From Deinococcus sp. Marseille-Q6407 (GTDB lineage: Bacteria > Deinococcota > Deinococci > Deinococcales > Deinococcaceae): a stretch of 64,000 nt of DNA. A model generated the notes under the pieces. The model saw only the letters and a list, made by a program, of their open reading frames with translations, was not told the DNA's origin and made no database searches. The stretch covers positions 1 through 64,000 of the forward strand of contig NZ_CAMPFU010000004.1 of NCBI RefSeq assembly GCF_946848805.1, written 5' to 3'. Position 1 is the stretch's first letter; the number at the start of each line of letters is the position of its first letter. Positions 43,614 through 53,001 of this stretch are shown one piece after another. The position numbers and the translations under genes are program-made.

Positions 43614-43931
43614 ATGAAAACCCCGTCCCCGGCCGCTGGTCAGGACCATTCTACCGGGCATCTCTGTATGCCCGAAGCCGAGCGGCTGGCGGCCCGCCGT
43701 CGCCTCAGCGTTGCGCAGGGGCACCTGCAGAGCATCGTCAGGATGCTGGACGACCCGGAAGTGTACTGCGTGGATGTGCTGCGGCAGATCAAAGCTGTTC
43801 AGGGTGCCCTGGACGGGGCTGGCAGTGTCGTCTTGCGCGGGCATCTGCAGGCCCATGTGGCGACTGCCGGTGAGCGCGGCGACACGGCCGAGATCGTGGA
43901 TGAGCTGATGCAGGCGCTCAAGTACCGTTAG
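43614..43931 (+). CDS. csoR: CsoR-family copper-sensing repressor
   Basis: The 105-residue all-helical CsoR/RcnR-family protein shows QGHLQSIVRMLDD, the first ligand Cys52 (EVYCVDVLRQIKAVQGAL), His77 and His81 (RGHLQAHV). The third ligand is His instead of the Cys of classical CsoR; the Thermus thermophilus CsoR also uses Cys-His-His. Its place beside copZ and copA and the G-tract operator favour copper over nickel/cobalt (RcnR also has His at this position). The N-terminal about 18 residues are extra. Confidence 0.88.
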   Translation: MKTPSPAAGQDHSTGHLCMPEAERLAARRRLSVAQGHLQSIVRMLDDPEVYCVDVLRQIKAVQGALDGAGSVVLRGHLQAHVATAGERGDTAEIVDELMQALKYR

Positions 43932-43958
43932 CCGCTGCTCCACCGTTGTACTTCTACG

Positions 43959-43996
43959 CCTGGCTTTTCTCTTCTGTGAAAAAAAGCCGGGTTTTT
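43959..43996 (+). terminator. Rho-independent terminator after csoR
   Basis: CCTGGCTTTT pairs with AAAAGCCGGG (one G-T wobble) over a 13-base loop and is followed by five T. Confidence 0.75.
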
Positions 43997-44208
43997 CTGT
44001 TTCTGGCGCAGGTCTTTGGCTGGCTTTAACCCGCTTTCATGCGCTCACTGACCAGCCGGTTAGGCTAAGAAAAGCCGAATCCTCCTGCCCGGACCTTCTC
44101 GGCTCAGACCTTCCGGTTCGGCGGCGCTGACTTCTAGCTAGAAAGGCCGCCACGGGACGGAGTCCGGGAGACGAACATTTTCCTTTCACTTCCTCATAAG
44201 GAGTTTGC
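43997..44208 (+). other. Upstream region of the catalase gene
   Basis: No gene is seen in these 212 bases. They end in a TAAGGAG ribosome site seven bases before the catalase ATG, so this gene, unlike many here, has a true leader. I see no convincing OxyR or PerR box by eye. Confidence 0.4.
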
Positions 44209-46389
44209 ATGTCCAAAGATAAAGAAGCCGCGCAGTTGGGTCATCACCACGAAACGGGCAAAACCCAGGATCTGGCCCGCAACACGACGCCCCGCAGCGA
44301 AAAAGATGGCATGACCGACAACTTCGGCCACCTGATCAGCGATGACCTCAACTCGCTCAAAGCCGGTGTGCGCGGCCCCACCCTGCTAGAAGATCACCTG
44401 CTGCGTGAAAAGATTCATCACTTTGACCACGAACGCATCCCCGAGCGTATCGTGCACGCCCGTGGCAGCGCCGCCCACGGCTACTTTGAGCTCAAGGAAT
44501 CGCTGGAACAGTACACCACCGCCAAGGTGCTGACTGAAGTGGGCAAGCAGACTCCGGTCTTTACCCGTTTCTCGACGGTGGCTGGCTTCCGTGGCTCGCC
44601 TGACACCCCCCGCGACGTGCGCGGCTTCTCGGTGCGCTTTTACACCGACGAAGGCAACTGGGACATCGTGGGCAACAATATCCCGGTGTTCTTTATTCAG
44701 GACGGCATCAAGTTCCCTGACTTGGTGCACGCGCTCAAGCCCGAGCCGCACCACGAAATGCCTCAGGCAGCCAGCGCCCACGATACCTTCTGGGATTTCA
44801 TCAGCCTGACCCCCGAGTCGATGCACATGGTGATGTGGCAGATGTCTGACCGCACCCTGCCGCGTTACTTCGACACCATGGAAGGCTTCGGTGTTCACAC
44901 CTTCCGCCTGATCAACGCTGAAGGCAAGAGCACTTTCGTCAAGTATCACTGGAAGCCAGTGAACGGCGTGCATTCGTTGGTCTGGGATGAATCACAGAAG
45001 ATCATGGGCAAGGATCCCGACTTCCAGCGCCGCTCCATGTGGGAAACCATCGACCAGGGTGGCACCTACGAGTGGGACCTGGCTGTGCAACTGTTCTCCC
45101 AGGAAGAAGCCGACAAGTGGGACTTCGACATTCTGGACGCCACCAAGATCATTCCTGAAGAGCTGGTCCCCCTCAAGGTGATTGGTCGGATGGTCCTGAA
45201 CCGCAACCCCGACAACTTCTTTGCCGAGACCGAACAGGTCGGCTACAAGCCCACCAACCTGGTGCCGGGCATGGACTTCACCAACGATCCTCTGATGCAG
45301 GGCCGGCTGTTCTCCTACTTGGATACCCAGCTGATCCGCCTGGGCGGCCCCAACTGGCAGCAGCTGCCCATCAACCGGCCGCTGGTGCAGGTGGCTAATA
45401 ACCAGCGTGACGGTTTTATGCGCCAGACCATTGAGCCAGGCCGGGTATCTTACCACCCCGCGTCGCTGGACGGTGGCTCCCCCCAGGAAGTGCCGGTTTC
45501 GCAGGGCGGCTTTGCCAGCTACCCCGAGCAGATCAGCGGTGAGAAACTGCGTAAGCGTGCCGAGAGCTTCAGTGACCACTACGGCCAGGCCAAACTGTTT
45601 TGGAACTCGCTGGAGCCGATCGAGCGCAAGCACCTCTGCAAGGCTTTCCAGTTCGAGCTGAGCAAGGTAGAAACCCGCCACGTCCGCGTGGCCATGATTG
45701 ACCAGCTGGAAAAGATTCATCCGCTGCTGGCCTCGCAGGTGGCCGTGGCCCTGGGCGAAGCACCCCGCGCCGATAAGGTCGTCAAGCCGGGCGGTACGGC
45801 CGACTGTGCCGAGGAAATGCAGTTGCTGGCTCAGGCTGAAGCGGTCACCAGTGCTTCTGGCGGCCTGACCAAGGCTCAGGGTCTGAGCATGGAAGCTCAG
45901 CCGCCCAAGGGCATTCGTAACCGTATGGTGGCCATTCTGGCAGCCGACGGTGTGGACGGTGCACAGGTTGACGCCATCAAGCAGGCGCTGGAAGCTGAAG
46001 GTGCCAAGGGTGAAGTGCTGGGTCAGCACCTGGGTCTGCTGGATGGCGGCGCCGAAGCCAAGAAGACCATCAGCAACTCGCATATGGTGCTGTTCGATGC
46101 GGTGATCGTGCCGGGCGGTGCCAAGAGCGCAGCGGCCCTGTTGGAAGACGGCGACGCCCACGCTTACTTGCTGGAAGCTTACAAGCACGGCAAGCCCATC
46201 GCCGCCTATGGTGAAGGCCAGCAGGTTCTGCAGGGATCGGACCTGGCCGCCCTGTTGGGTGACCAGTTAGGCAACGCCAAGAGCTTGGGCATCCTCAGCG
46301 CTGATGCACCGGCTATGGCAGAATTCGTTCAGACACTGGCGCAGCACCGCATCTGGGGCCGGCCTCAGCTGAAGCGCATCAGTAACTGA
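44209..46389 (+). CDS. katE: Large-subunit (clade 2, HPII-like) catalase
   Basis: The 726-residue heme catalase degrades hydrogen peroxide. The catalytic His is His83 in [16 protein letters not shown]; the TRFSTVAG and [18 protein letters not shown] blocks follow, and Tyr370 in [14 protein letters not shown] is the proximal heme ligand. The about 150-residue C-terminal part (from about 560; [23 protein letters not shown]) is the DJ-1/PfpI-like domain that marks large-subunit catalases. Its length and domains are close to E. coli KatE. It is a single gene bounded by terminators. Confidence 0.95.
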   Translation: MSKDKEAAQLGHHHETGKTQDLARNTTPRSEKDGMTDNFGHLISDDLNSLKAGVRGPTLLEDHLLREKIHHFDHERIPERIVHARGSAAHGYFELKESLEQYTTAKVLTEVGKQTPVFTRFSTVAGFRGSPDTPRDVRGFSVRFYTDEGNWDIVGNNIPVFFIQDGIKFPDLVHALKPEPHHEMPQAASAHDTFWDFISLTPESMHMVMWQMSDRTLPRYFDTMEGFGVHTFRLINAEGKSTFVKYHWKPVNGVHSLVWDESQKIMGKDPDFQRRSMWETIDQGGTYEWDLAVQLFSQEEADKWDFDILDATKIIPEELVPLKVIGRMVLNRNPDNFFAETEQVGYKPTNLVPGMDFTNDPLMQGRLFSYLDTQLIRLGGPNWQQLPINRPLVQVANNQRDGFMRQTIEPGRVSYHPASLDGGSPQEVPVSQGGFASYPEQISGEKLRKRAESFSDHYGQAKLFWNSLEPIERKHLCKAFQFELSKVETRHVRVAMIDQLEKIHPLLASQVAVALGEAPRADKVVKPGGTADCAEEMQLLAQAEAVTSASGGLTKAQGLSMEAQPPKGIRNRMVAILAADGVDGAQVDAIKQALEAEGAKGEVLGQHLGLLDGGAEAKKTISNSHMVLFDAVIVPGGAKSAAALLEDGDAHAYLLEAYKHGKPIAAYGEGQQVLQGSDLAALLGDQLGNAKSLGILSADAPAMAEFVQTLAQHRIWGRPQLKRISN

Positions 46390-46428
46390 TTTCTCCCGGG
46401 AGGAACGCTGGCTCGTCCCTTCCAGCTC

Positions 46429-46475
46429 AAAAAAGCAGATCGGGTAGCGGTTAAAACCTGCTCGGTCTGCTTTTT
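46429..46475. terminator. Bidirectional terminator between katE and the GT4 gene
   Basis: AAAAAGCAGA (with wobble extension) pairs with TCTGCTTTTT across about 25 bases. A-run on the left and T-run on the right allow it to end both convergent transcripts. Confidence 0.75.
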
Positions 46476-46488
46476 GCTTGCTGCTTGT

Positions 46489-47577
46489 TTAGCTTGAGTG
46501 TGACGGGCCTTCTGGGCGCAGCAAATCCAACCATTTTTGCCGGATTACTTCGGGAGCGAACTGCATAGCATCCCGGCGTGCAGCTGCGCCTTTGGTCCGC
46601 CGCAGTTCGGGATCAGTGATCAGCTGCCGGACGGCCTCGGCAAACGCTGGGCCGTCGCCGTCCGGAATTAGAAAACCATTTTCTGAATTGACCAGCGCGC
46701 GCGGCCCGTTGGAGGAATCGTAGGCGACCACGGGCAACCCGCAGGCCTGAGCTTCCAGAACGACCATTGGCAGCGCCTCGAAACGTGAAGGCAAGAGATA
46801 AACCGAGGAAGACAGATACTCTCTCTCAACGTCAGCTGTAGGCGAGTGGAGCCCGATATTGCTCAGACCGCTCTGTGTAATCTGCTGCTTCAAGTCTTCT
46901 TCCTGCTCGCCCTTGCCGAATAGATCCAGCCGCCAGTCGGGGAAATCGCGCATCAGCGGAATGATGGCAGGCAGCAGCCGGTCGAAGCCTTTCGGGTCAG
47001 AATAACGCCCTACTGCAAGCAGCCTTTTTTCGGCCAGTGTGGCTGGTTGGGCAGGCAACAGCGGTAACTGGTTGGGAATAACTTGGACCTTCAATCCCAG
47101 CCGCTCATGAAAGACCCGCTGCTCTGCCTCGGTCAGGACCACCACCTCATCTAGGAGAGGATAGGTCAAGCGCCGGAGTCCCTGGGCCACTCGGCCAGCG
47201 TCGTCATAGTTCATATGTTCGCAACCGATAAAACGCCCTGACGCTCCCGACCTTTTGAGGAGAGCCAGCAGCAGATTCATGTTGACGCTCATGCCCAGCG
47301 TGATGGTGTCTGGGCTGAAATGAACCTGCTGCCGCAGTGCACGTAAAGCCTGGGTGTTCTGACGCAGATAGTGCCGCAGTCCTGGCACAAAGGGCACACC
47401 GAGGTGAGTGACCTGTACCCGCTTGTCCAGGGGATAGAAAGGCTGGCCGGCGCTGCTGAACAGGCTGACAATATTAACCTGAAATGTATCCACCAGCATA
47501 TTGGCGAGGTTGATGGCGACCCGCTCCACGCCGCCAGGCGGAGTGATGTTGTAAATAACGATATTCAGTGGCTGCAT
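46489..47577 (-). CDS. GT4-family glycosyltransferase
   Basis: The 362-residue protein starts NIVIYNITPPGGVERVAINLANML, a GT4 acceptor-domain start with the glycine-rich loop. The C-terminal half shows LLAVGRYSDPKGFDRLL and the SRFEALPMVVLEAQACGLPVVAYD donor-binding motif with the EX7E glutamates. It resembles the GT4 protein encoded at 52998-54074 (shared NIT..G.ERA.NLAN and CEH.NYD segments), so they are likely paralogues. An AGGAG site precedes the ATG. It is the last gene of a leftward operon. Confidence 0.87.
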   Translation of the reverse strand: MQPLNIVIYNITPPGGVERVAINLANMLVDTFQVNIVSLFSSAGQPFYPLDKRVQVTHLGVPFVPGLRHYLRQNTQALRALRQQVHFSPDTITLGMSVNMNLLLALLKRSGASGRFIGCEHMNYDDAGRVAQGLRRLTYPLLDEVVVLTEAEQRVFHERLGLKVQVIPNQLPLLPAQPATLAEKRLLAVGRYSDPKGFDRLLPAIIPLMRDFPDWRLDLFGKGEQEEDLKQQITQSGLSNIGLHSPTADVEREYLSSSVYLLPSRFEALPMVVLEAQACGLPVVAYDSSNGPRALVNSENGFLIPDGDGPAFAEAVRQLITDPELRRTKGAAARRDAMQFAPEVIRQKWLDLLRPEGPSHSS

Positions 47578-47586
47578 GTGGGGCTC

Positions 47587-48405
47587 CTAGGGCCGTTGCT
47601 CAGGAATGAATTCGATATGTTTGAGGTAGAGGTTGCGGTCTCCCAGCTCCTTGAAGTAGGGGTTCAGAAACTGGATTTCCAGCGGAGAAGCGCTGACCGG
47701 CAGGGTCAGCGTCACTGGTTCGCTCTCGGCAGTAACGCGTTTTAGTTCCCGTCCGTTCTGCCGAAAGACGACCATTGGGGCCTGGCCGGCAGCTGCAGAG
47801 CCGGCCAGCTTCAGGCTCAGTTGTCCAGCTGCGCAGGGCTGGAGAGTGGCGCGGGTTCCTAGCACGAAGCTCAGGAAGTTGGTGTCGCGGTTCCAGCTCC
47901 CGCCACCTTCGCCTGGTACCGTGACCTCGAAAGACGAGCAGGCATCGCTTTGCAGCTTAAAATCCTGCAGGCTGACAGCACGATACTCAGAGCTGTAAAA
48001 ATCGTTGAAATACCCCACTGTCAGATGGCCTGCCCGGCTAACAGGAATGCGCAGTTCCTGCGGCTGTCTGATCTCCTCCTCAAAGATCGGCACTGAATTG
48101 AGGGCGATTTCCAGGCGGGGACCCTGGTTGTTGGCCAGCGCACTTTCAGCCTGAATTGTCAAGACACCGGGGCTACATACATCCAGTTCCAGCCAGCCGT
48201 TGATCATCAGATTGGCCGCATGATCTTTGATGTCTTGAGCCGGTTCCGGGTACGCCTGGCGGAAGGTGTAGGTGGGCGAGCATTGTAACGTCTGGCTGTC
48301 CGGCAGCAGCGGGTGCCCCTGAAGATCAGTCTGCTGGGCCTGCCAGCCGACCAGAGCCGCCGTCGCTGCAAGCAGCAGCAGACTGAAAAGCAGACGGAGA
48401 TTCAA
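47587..48405 (-). CDS. Hypothetical exported beta-rich protein in the polysaccharide locus
   Basis: The 272-residue protein has an N-terminal membrane anchor or signal (LRLLFSLLLLAATAALVGW). Two similar beta-rich halves follow (about 40-150 and 150-270), each with a Cys, a strand pattern and an aromatic segment like IPVSRAGHLTVGYFNDFY or LPVSASPLEIQFLNPYF. This looks like tandem carbohydrate-binding-type domains, but I do not recognise a named family. Its ATG overlaps the stop of the polymerase gene, so the two products probably work together at the cell surface. Confidence 0.7.
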   Translation of the reverse strand: MNLRLLFSLLLLAATAALVGWQAQQTDLQGHPLLPDSQTLQCSPTYTFRQAYPEPAQDIKDHAANLMINGWLELDVCSPGVLTIQAESALANNQGPRLEIALNSVPIFEEEIRQPQELRIPVSRAGHLTVGYFNDFYSSEYRAVSLQDFKLQSDACSSFEVTVPGEGGGSWNRDTNFLSFVLGTRATLQPCAAGQLSLKLAGSAAAGQAPMVVFRQNGRELKRVTAESEPVTLTLPVSASPLEIQFLNPYFKELGDRNLYLKHIEFIPEQRP

Positions 48406-49922
48406 GGTTTCAGCCTCACTTTCCAGCTGTGAGTGGCCAGCGGAGTGACCTGAACCGACGATTGCCCTGGGTAAACCTGAAGTTCTAGGCGCTGCTCAGG
48501 AATCTGGCGCAGGTCACCGCTCAGCTTAAAGCTGGCGACGGGCTGTTCGGCTGTCGTTGCCAGCGTAGCTGTGCTGATGATGGTGCAGCTCTCTGTACAG
48601 CTGCGCAGCAGAACCCGGTACTCGCCGGGAGCCAGCTGCCATCGACTGTAAGTATCGTAATCCCGGGGTGTTTCGGCTTCTGCAGCGGCTCGGAAAAAAA
48701 GCAGCTCGCCGGGCAGCGGGGTAGGAGGCCGGGTAGCCCAGACTGGGAATGAGACAGCCGCCAGCAGCCCGGCAGCTGTGATCGCCTGTCCTGGTTGCCA
48801 GGCTTGGAGACGTGTGAGCTGTACTCCGGCCGTGATCCAGAACAGTTCTGCAAAAAAAGGGCTGGGTACCAGCAGAGTATTGTCGTTGGTCGTGGCTACA
48901 ATCAGCCCGGCCAGTAGGGCTGTGCCAAGTGCATCTTTGGTTCTCAAAGCGGTATATAGGGTGGCTCCTACCAGCAAAAACAAGCCCAGGAGGCCCAGGG
49001 GGCCAGTTTCAGCCAGCTGCTGTACAGCGCCGTTGTGGGCGATCAGCCAGGGGCTTCCCAGATTCTGGAGCCACTCAGGGCAGGCCAGGGTGCCATTTGG
49101 GCCGATCCACAGCTCACAGTAACCGCTGGGAGGTTGCAGGTGTCTGCCCAGCAGATAACTGCCTACCCCGCTGAAGGGAGCACTCTGATAAGCGGACAGT
49201 GCCCCGGACCAGACCAGATCCCGCCCCGTCGTACCACTCTGAAGGAGTCTGGCCAGCAAGGGATTCCCCTGCTGAATGCCCCAGTACACGGCCAGGCCGG
49301 CTCCTCCTAGCGCAGCTGTAGCTGCCAGCAGAGTTCGGCGCCGTGCTCCGACCAGCAGACCCGCCATACTTCCTAGTAGAGCTGCAGCCAGAGGGCCACG
49401 GCTGGCCGAAAGCAGCAAAATGACAAGGCTGGCCAGGCCAAGCAATAGGCGCCCAGCTGGAAATTTACGGCCGAAGAGTGCCAACCATAACCCAATAGCT
49501 CCGCCCAGGCCCAGAGTGATGGAAGTCATATAAGGGTGTGAGAGACGCACTGCAGAGAGCGACACTCCATTTAGGAGGCTGTTTGCAACTGCTGTAGCAA
49601 AAACAGCCATCAGCCCCAGGGCAAAAGGCCAAAGCCGCTCAGTACTTTTTAGGGCGGCCCCAACCCCGATTAGCCCAGCCATCAGCAGGGTTCGGGCCAG
49701 AGCTAGGAGACTCGCCTCGGCGGGGGACGGCGAGAATAGAGCTGGGATTTGCTGGCTTAGAGCATAAAAACCCAGTAACCAAAGCGCAGCCTTTGGAAGT
49801 GAGCGCAACTGAGAAAGCGCCAGCAAAGAGAGAGGCGAAAGGAGATAGAAAGGAGCCAGGAGAGCCAGCCAGACCTGGAGCCAACGCGGTGAGGATGAGG
49901 AAGTGCCCTGAGCAGCAGACAT
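48402..49922 (-). CDS. O-antigen ligase/polymerase-like membrane protein with C-terminal extracellular domain
   Basis: The 506-residue protein has about 11 hydrophobic segments and a large periplasmic loop (about 245-320, with LVWSGALSAYQSAPFSGVGSYLLG and the IAHNGAVQQLAETGPLGLL motif) typical of the WaaL/Wzy_C family. Such proteins polymerise or attach lipid-linked glycans. After the last helix (about residue 410) a roughly 95-residue beta-rich tail with two Cys (LLRSCTESCTI) is added, which is unusual. ATG 49922 is preferred to GTG 49931 because a TATAGT box lies seven bases before it. Confidence 0.82.
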   Translation of the reverse strand: MSAAQGTSSSSPRWLQVWLALLAPFYLLSPLSLLALSQLRSLPKAALWLLGFYALSQQIPALFSPSPAEASLLALARTLLMAGLIGVGAALKSTERLWPFALGLMAVFATAVANSLLNGVSLSAVRLSHPYMTSITLGLGGAIGLWLALFGRKFPAGRLLLGLASLVILLLSASRGPLAAALLGSMAGLLVGARRRTLLAATAALGGAGLAVYWGIQQGNPLLARLLQSGTTGRDLVWSGALSAYQSAPFSGVGSYLLGRHLQPPSGYCELWIGPNGTLACPEWLQNLGSPWLIAHNGAVQQLAETGPLGLLGLFLLVGATLYTALRTKDALGTALLAGLIVATTNDNTLLVPSPFFAELFWITAGVQLTRLQAWQPGQAITAAGLLAAVSFPVWATRPPTPLPGELLFFRAAAEAETPRDYDTYSRWQLAPGEYRVLLRSCTESCTIISTATLATTAEQPVASFKLSGDLRQIPEQRLELQVYPGQSSVQVTPLATHSWKVRLKP

Positions 49923-49929
49923 TGGCGTC

Positions 49930-49935
49930 ACTATA
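49930..49935 (-). promoter_or_regulatory. -10 box (TATAGT) of the leftward glycan operon
   Basis: Minus-strand TATAGT ends seven bases before the ATG at 49922, a leaderless arrangement. Confidence 0.55.
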
Positions 49936-50044
49936 GGGTTTCTCGGTTGCTTTATTCCTGTTTTCAGTCCGAGGAGTGGTAGTTATAGCTGGGGCTTTCT
50001 TTGGCTGGCTTCCGTTTTGGAACTCTTTTGAAAGGCTGACCCCT

Positions 50045-50050
50045 TATAGT
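50045..50050 (+). promoter_or_regulatory. -10 box (TATAGT) of the rightward glycan operon
   Basis: TATAGT ends nine bases before the GTG at 50060. The two divergent glycan operons thus use the same -10 hexamer, about 110 bases apart. Confidence 0.5.
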
Positions 50051-50059
50051 TGAATCGAA

Positions 50060-51715
50060 GTGACTGACACGCGACCTGATTCCCGTTACTCTGAGCCCCC
50101 ACTTTCACCGCGCCGTGAAGAAGATGAATTGGACCTTCGGGTGCTGTGGCAGGGGGTGCGGCACCGATTGCCGGCTATCTTGTTAGCAAGTTTGCTGCTG
50201 GCTGGTGGGGCTTATTTATGGGCTGGGAGCCGACCTCCAGTCTATGAGGCAAGTAATAGTCTGCTGGCTACTAATCCTCAGGGGCAGGACACTACACTTC
50301 CAGGTGGCCTGGGCAAAGCGCCAACTTTGCCCAGCGGTGTGGTTGATCAGGTGATGAAAAGCCCTCTAATCCTCGGTAAGGTGATTGATCAATTACAGCA
50401 TTCTGCGCTACCTGAAGAAGAACGAAATCACCTGGTGCAGGCGTTGCAAGATGATCTCCGGACGCAGCAGCTGCGCACTGTGACTCTGGAGAGCGATATT
50501 CAGCCCTATAACAATGGCAGTGGCATCTACACAGTCCATGCTTTTGCCGGGTCAGCTCAAGGGGCCAAGGTGCTGGCTGACCTTGCTGGGCAGGCACTCC
50601 TGAACTGGGACCGCGACCGCGCCCTGGAGGGACTCCGCCGCAGCGAAGCTGGGTTTCAGGCACAGGCCAAGCAAGTTGAGCGACAGCTCAGTTCAGCTAC
50701 CTCACAGGAACGTCAGGCTCTCTTGGCACAGCAGTCCACCATTCAAAGCAATCTGGTGCAGTTGGGTTTGCTTGAAGAATCTGTCACGGGTGTCTTGTCA
50801 CAGCTCACCACCGCGGTGGAACCTGGAGCGCCTATTTCGCCCAGGCCTTTGCGCACAGCTGCGCTTGTTGGTCTGATCTCCTTAATGTTGGGTCTAATCT
50901 ATTCTCTATTCCGAACCCTGCTGGACCGGAGTATTCGCTCTGAAGATGACTTACTGGCTCTGAGCCTGCCAACTTTAGCCGTATTGCCTCAGGTTCGGAA
51001 ACGGGACGTGCTGCTTTCAGGCATTGTACGCGCTGGACGCAGTGCCGGTCTGTACGAATCAGTAGGCTATCTGCGGGTCAATCTTATGTCGGAGCTGCGC
51101 CGTATAGACCATCCCATTGTGATGATTACCAGCACAGCGCCCGGCGAAGGCAAAAGCAGTTTGACCGCGACTCTGGCCGACGGCTTTGCCAGTAGCGGAC
51201 AACGTGTTTTGGTTGTGGATATTGATCTTCGCCGTGGTACACAGGCAGAAGTCTGGGAAAAAAATGGTGAAACAGCCAACTGGGTTCAATTGGTTGGTCA
51301 TGATGGCGCACAAACCACCCGTGAAGCTCTACTTGACCCGTATAACGTTCAGGTGTTGGAAGCAGAAACAAATGTGCATGTGTTACCTGCCGGTCCCGGA
51401 TTACAGGATTCCATGCAGCTGCTGAACCGCGCGGATCTGACTGCAGCTTTTGCTCTATGGCGTCAGCATTATGACATTGTCCTGGTGGATAGTGCTCCCT
51501 TACTGGCTTTGGCAGACGGCTTGGTGGTTGGCAAGCACGCCGACGGAGTTATTCTGGTCACAGAGGCAGGAGAAACTCCTCTTCAGGCGGTTAAAACGGC
51601 TGTGAGCCGAGCTAAACGCAATGATCTAAAATTGCTTGGTGCCGTAATTAACAAAATGAATGTGAGTAATAGCAATAGTTATACTTACTCCTATAATTAT
51701 AATGTTCGAAGTTAA
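50060..51715 (+). CDS. Wzz-type chain-length protein fused to a bacterial tyrosine kinase
   Basis: The 551-residue protein has a Wzz-type N-terminal part with membrane helices at about 37-56 and 268-287 around a periplasmic coiled region. A cytoplasmic BY-kinase follows: Walker A STAPGEGKSS, A' VLVVDIDLRR and Walker B IVLVDSAPLL. The C-terminus has a tyrosine cluster (YTYSYNYN) for autophosphorylation. This is the one-polypeptide Wzc-type regulator of polysaccharide length and export. It starts the rightward operon with GTG 50060. Confidence 0.9.
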   Translation: MTDTRPDSRYSEPPLSPRREEDELDLRVLWQGVRHRLPAILLASLLLAGGAYLWAGSRPPVYEASNSLLATNPQGQDTTLPGGLGKAPTLPSGVVDQVMKSPLILGKVIDQLQHSALPEEERNHLVQALQDDLRTQQLRTVTLESDIQPYNNGSGIYTVHAFAGSAQGAKVLADLAGQALLNWDRDRALEGLRRSEAGFQAQAKQVERQLSSATSQERQALLAQQSTIQSNLVQLGLLEESVTGVLSQLTTAVEPGAPISPRPLRTAALVGLISLMLGLIYSLFRTLLDRSIRSEDDLLALSLPTLAVLPQVRKRDVLLSGIVRAGRSAGLYESVGYLRVNLMSELRRIDHPIVMITSTAPGEGKSSLTATLADGFASSGQRVLVVDIDLRRGTQAEVWEKNGETANWVQLVGHDGAQTTREALLDPYNVQVLEAETNVHVLPAGPGLQDSMQLLNRADLTAAFALWRQHYDIVLVDSAPLLALADGLVVGKHADGVILVTEAGETPLQAVKTAVSRAKRNDLKLLGAVINKMNVSNSNSYTYSYNYNVRS

Positions 51716-51741
51716 CAGGTTTATGAAATAGGAGTTGGGAT

Positions 51742-53001
51742 TTGCAAAGCAAAACTGGGAAAAATCTACTTGGGGTTTATGGAGTTCAGTTTGGCAGCAT
51801 TGTCCTTCCTCTTATCCTTATTCCTCTTATGGCTAGGACGTTAGGCCCGGAATTGTGGGGGCATTTCGTTACGTTACAGGCTTTAGCTTTAGCGCTTACG
51901 CTGGTAGTCGATTATGGCTTTGGCTTTTCGGCCACTCGGTATATAGCGCGGCATCAAGATGACCCCCAGGCGATTAGAGACTGCGTTAATGCTGTCTTAT
52001 CTGCCAAGGCGCTGTTGGCTCTGTTGCTGTTGTTAATTGCAGCTGTCATTTTTATGACGATGCCAGCTTTCCAGGAATCGCCCTGGGGTTTCTGGGCAGC
52101 TATGATCTTTGCTATTACTCAGGGCAGCTCTCCCTTATGGTATTTCCAGGGCAAAGAGGATGTTTTTCCAGTAGCTGTCCGGGATATTTCTCTGCGAGCC
52201 TTAGCAACGATTGTATTAGTATTGACACTAAAGGATTTTTCTAACGATTGGTATTACTTCTTGGTGTTCTCTTTATTTAATGGTCTTTCTTATATATATT
52301 CTACTCTGTTGATGCTGAGAGAGACAGGACGCTACGAAATAAAGCCGAGTAAAATTATATACTTTTTAAAAGACGGGGCGCAAATGTTTATATTCCGGGC
52401 TTTTGGGAGTCTATATGGTGTTACCAATGTAATGTTGCTTAGGACTTTTGCATCGGCCAGTGCTGTGGGCTTTTATAGCAACGCCGAGAAATCAGTTGGG
52501 GTATCCAGAAGTATGTTGCCACCTTTCACGCAAGTAATGTTTCCTAAAGTCGCCTCTCTTCTTTCAAAAGATCCCGAAAAAGCTTGGCAAGCTCTTATGA
52601 AATCCTATGCTATTCTTTTACTGGCTTCGCTGGCTATGAGTACCGGCCTTTATATACTTTCAGACTGGATAATCGCTCTACTTTTCGGGAATGCTTACAT
52701 GGCTTCATCTAGAATTATGAAAATATTGTCAATCGCGTTGCCTTTTGTTGCAACTTATGATGTGTTTGGTATTCAATGGCTCCTTTCGCTGGGCAAGGAT
52801 AAGGTATTTACAAATATTACTGTTTTTTGTAGTCTAGTGGCTTTAGCAATAGCCTGTTTTATTGCAGCCCCCTACGGGGCTAGAGGCCTAGCATACTGTT
52901 CTGTTTTCATAGATGGGCTATCGGCCTCTCTAATGGTCATCTATGCTCTCAGATATCGTCGGAAGCTATTTAGCAATGAAATAGACGGGAGAGAACTATG
53001 A
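51742..53001 (+). CDS. Wzx-type polysaccharide flippase
   Basis: The 419-residue protein has about 12 hydrophobic segments. YGVQFGSIVLPLILIPLMARTLGPELWG at the start is the pattern of Wzx/RfbX flippases, which move lipid-linked repeat units across the membrane. The start is TTG 51742 behind TAGGAG. A+T content rises sharply from here. It overlaps the next GT4 gene by four bases. Confidence 0.88.
   Translation: MQSKTGKNLLGVYGVQFGSIVLPLILIPLMARTLGPELWGHFVTLQALALALTLVVDYGFGFSATRYIARHQDDPQAIRDCVNAVLSAKALLALLLLLIAAVIFMTMPAFQESPWGFWAAMIFAITQGSSPLWYFQGKEDVFPVAVRDISLRALATIVLVLTLKDFSNDWYYFLVFSLFNGLSYIYSTLLMLRETGRYEIKPSKIIYFLKDGAQMFIFRAFGSLYGVTNVMLLRTFASASAVGFYSNAEKSVGVSRSMLPPFTQVMFPKVASLLSKDPEKAWQALMKSYAILLLASLAMSTGLYILSDWIIALLFGNAYMASSRIMKILSIALPFVATYDVFGIQWLLSLGKDKVFTNITVFCSLVALAIACFIAAPYGARGLAYCSVFIDGLSASLMVIYALRYRRKLFSNEIDGREL

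Noticed and set aside
44386..46188. Long open frames antisense to katE
   Set aside because: High GC third positions open the opposite strand; the sense strand encodes a full catalase.
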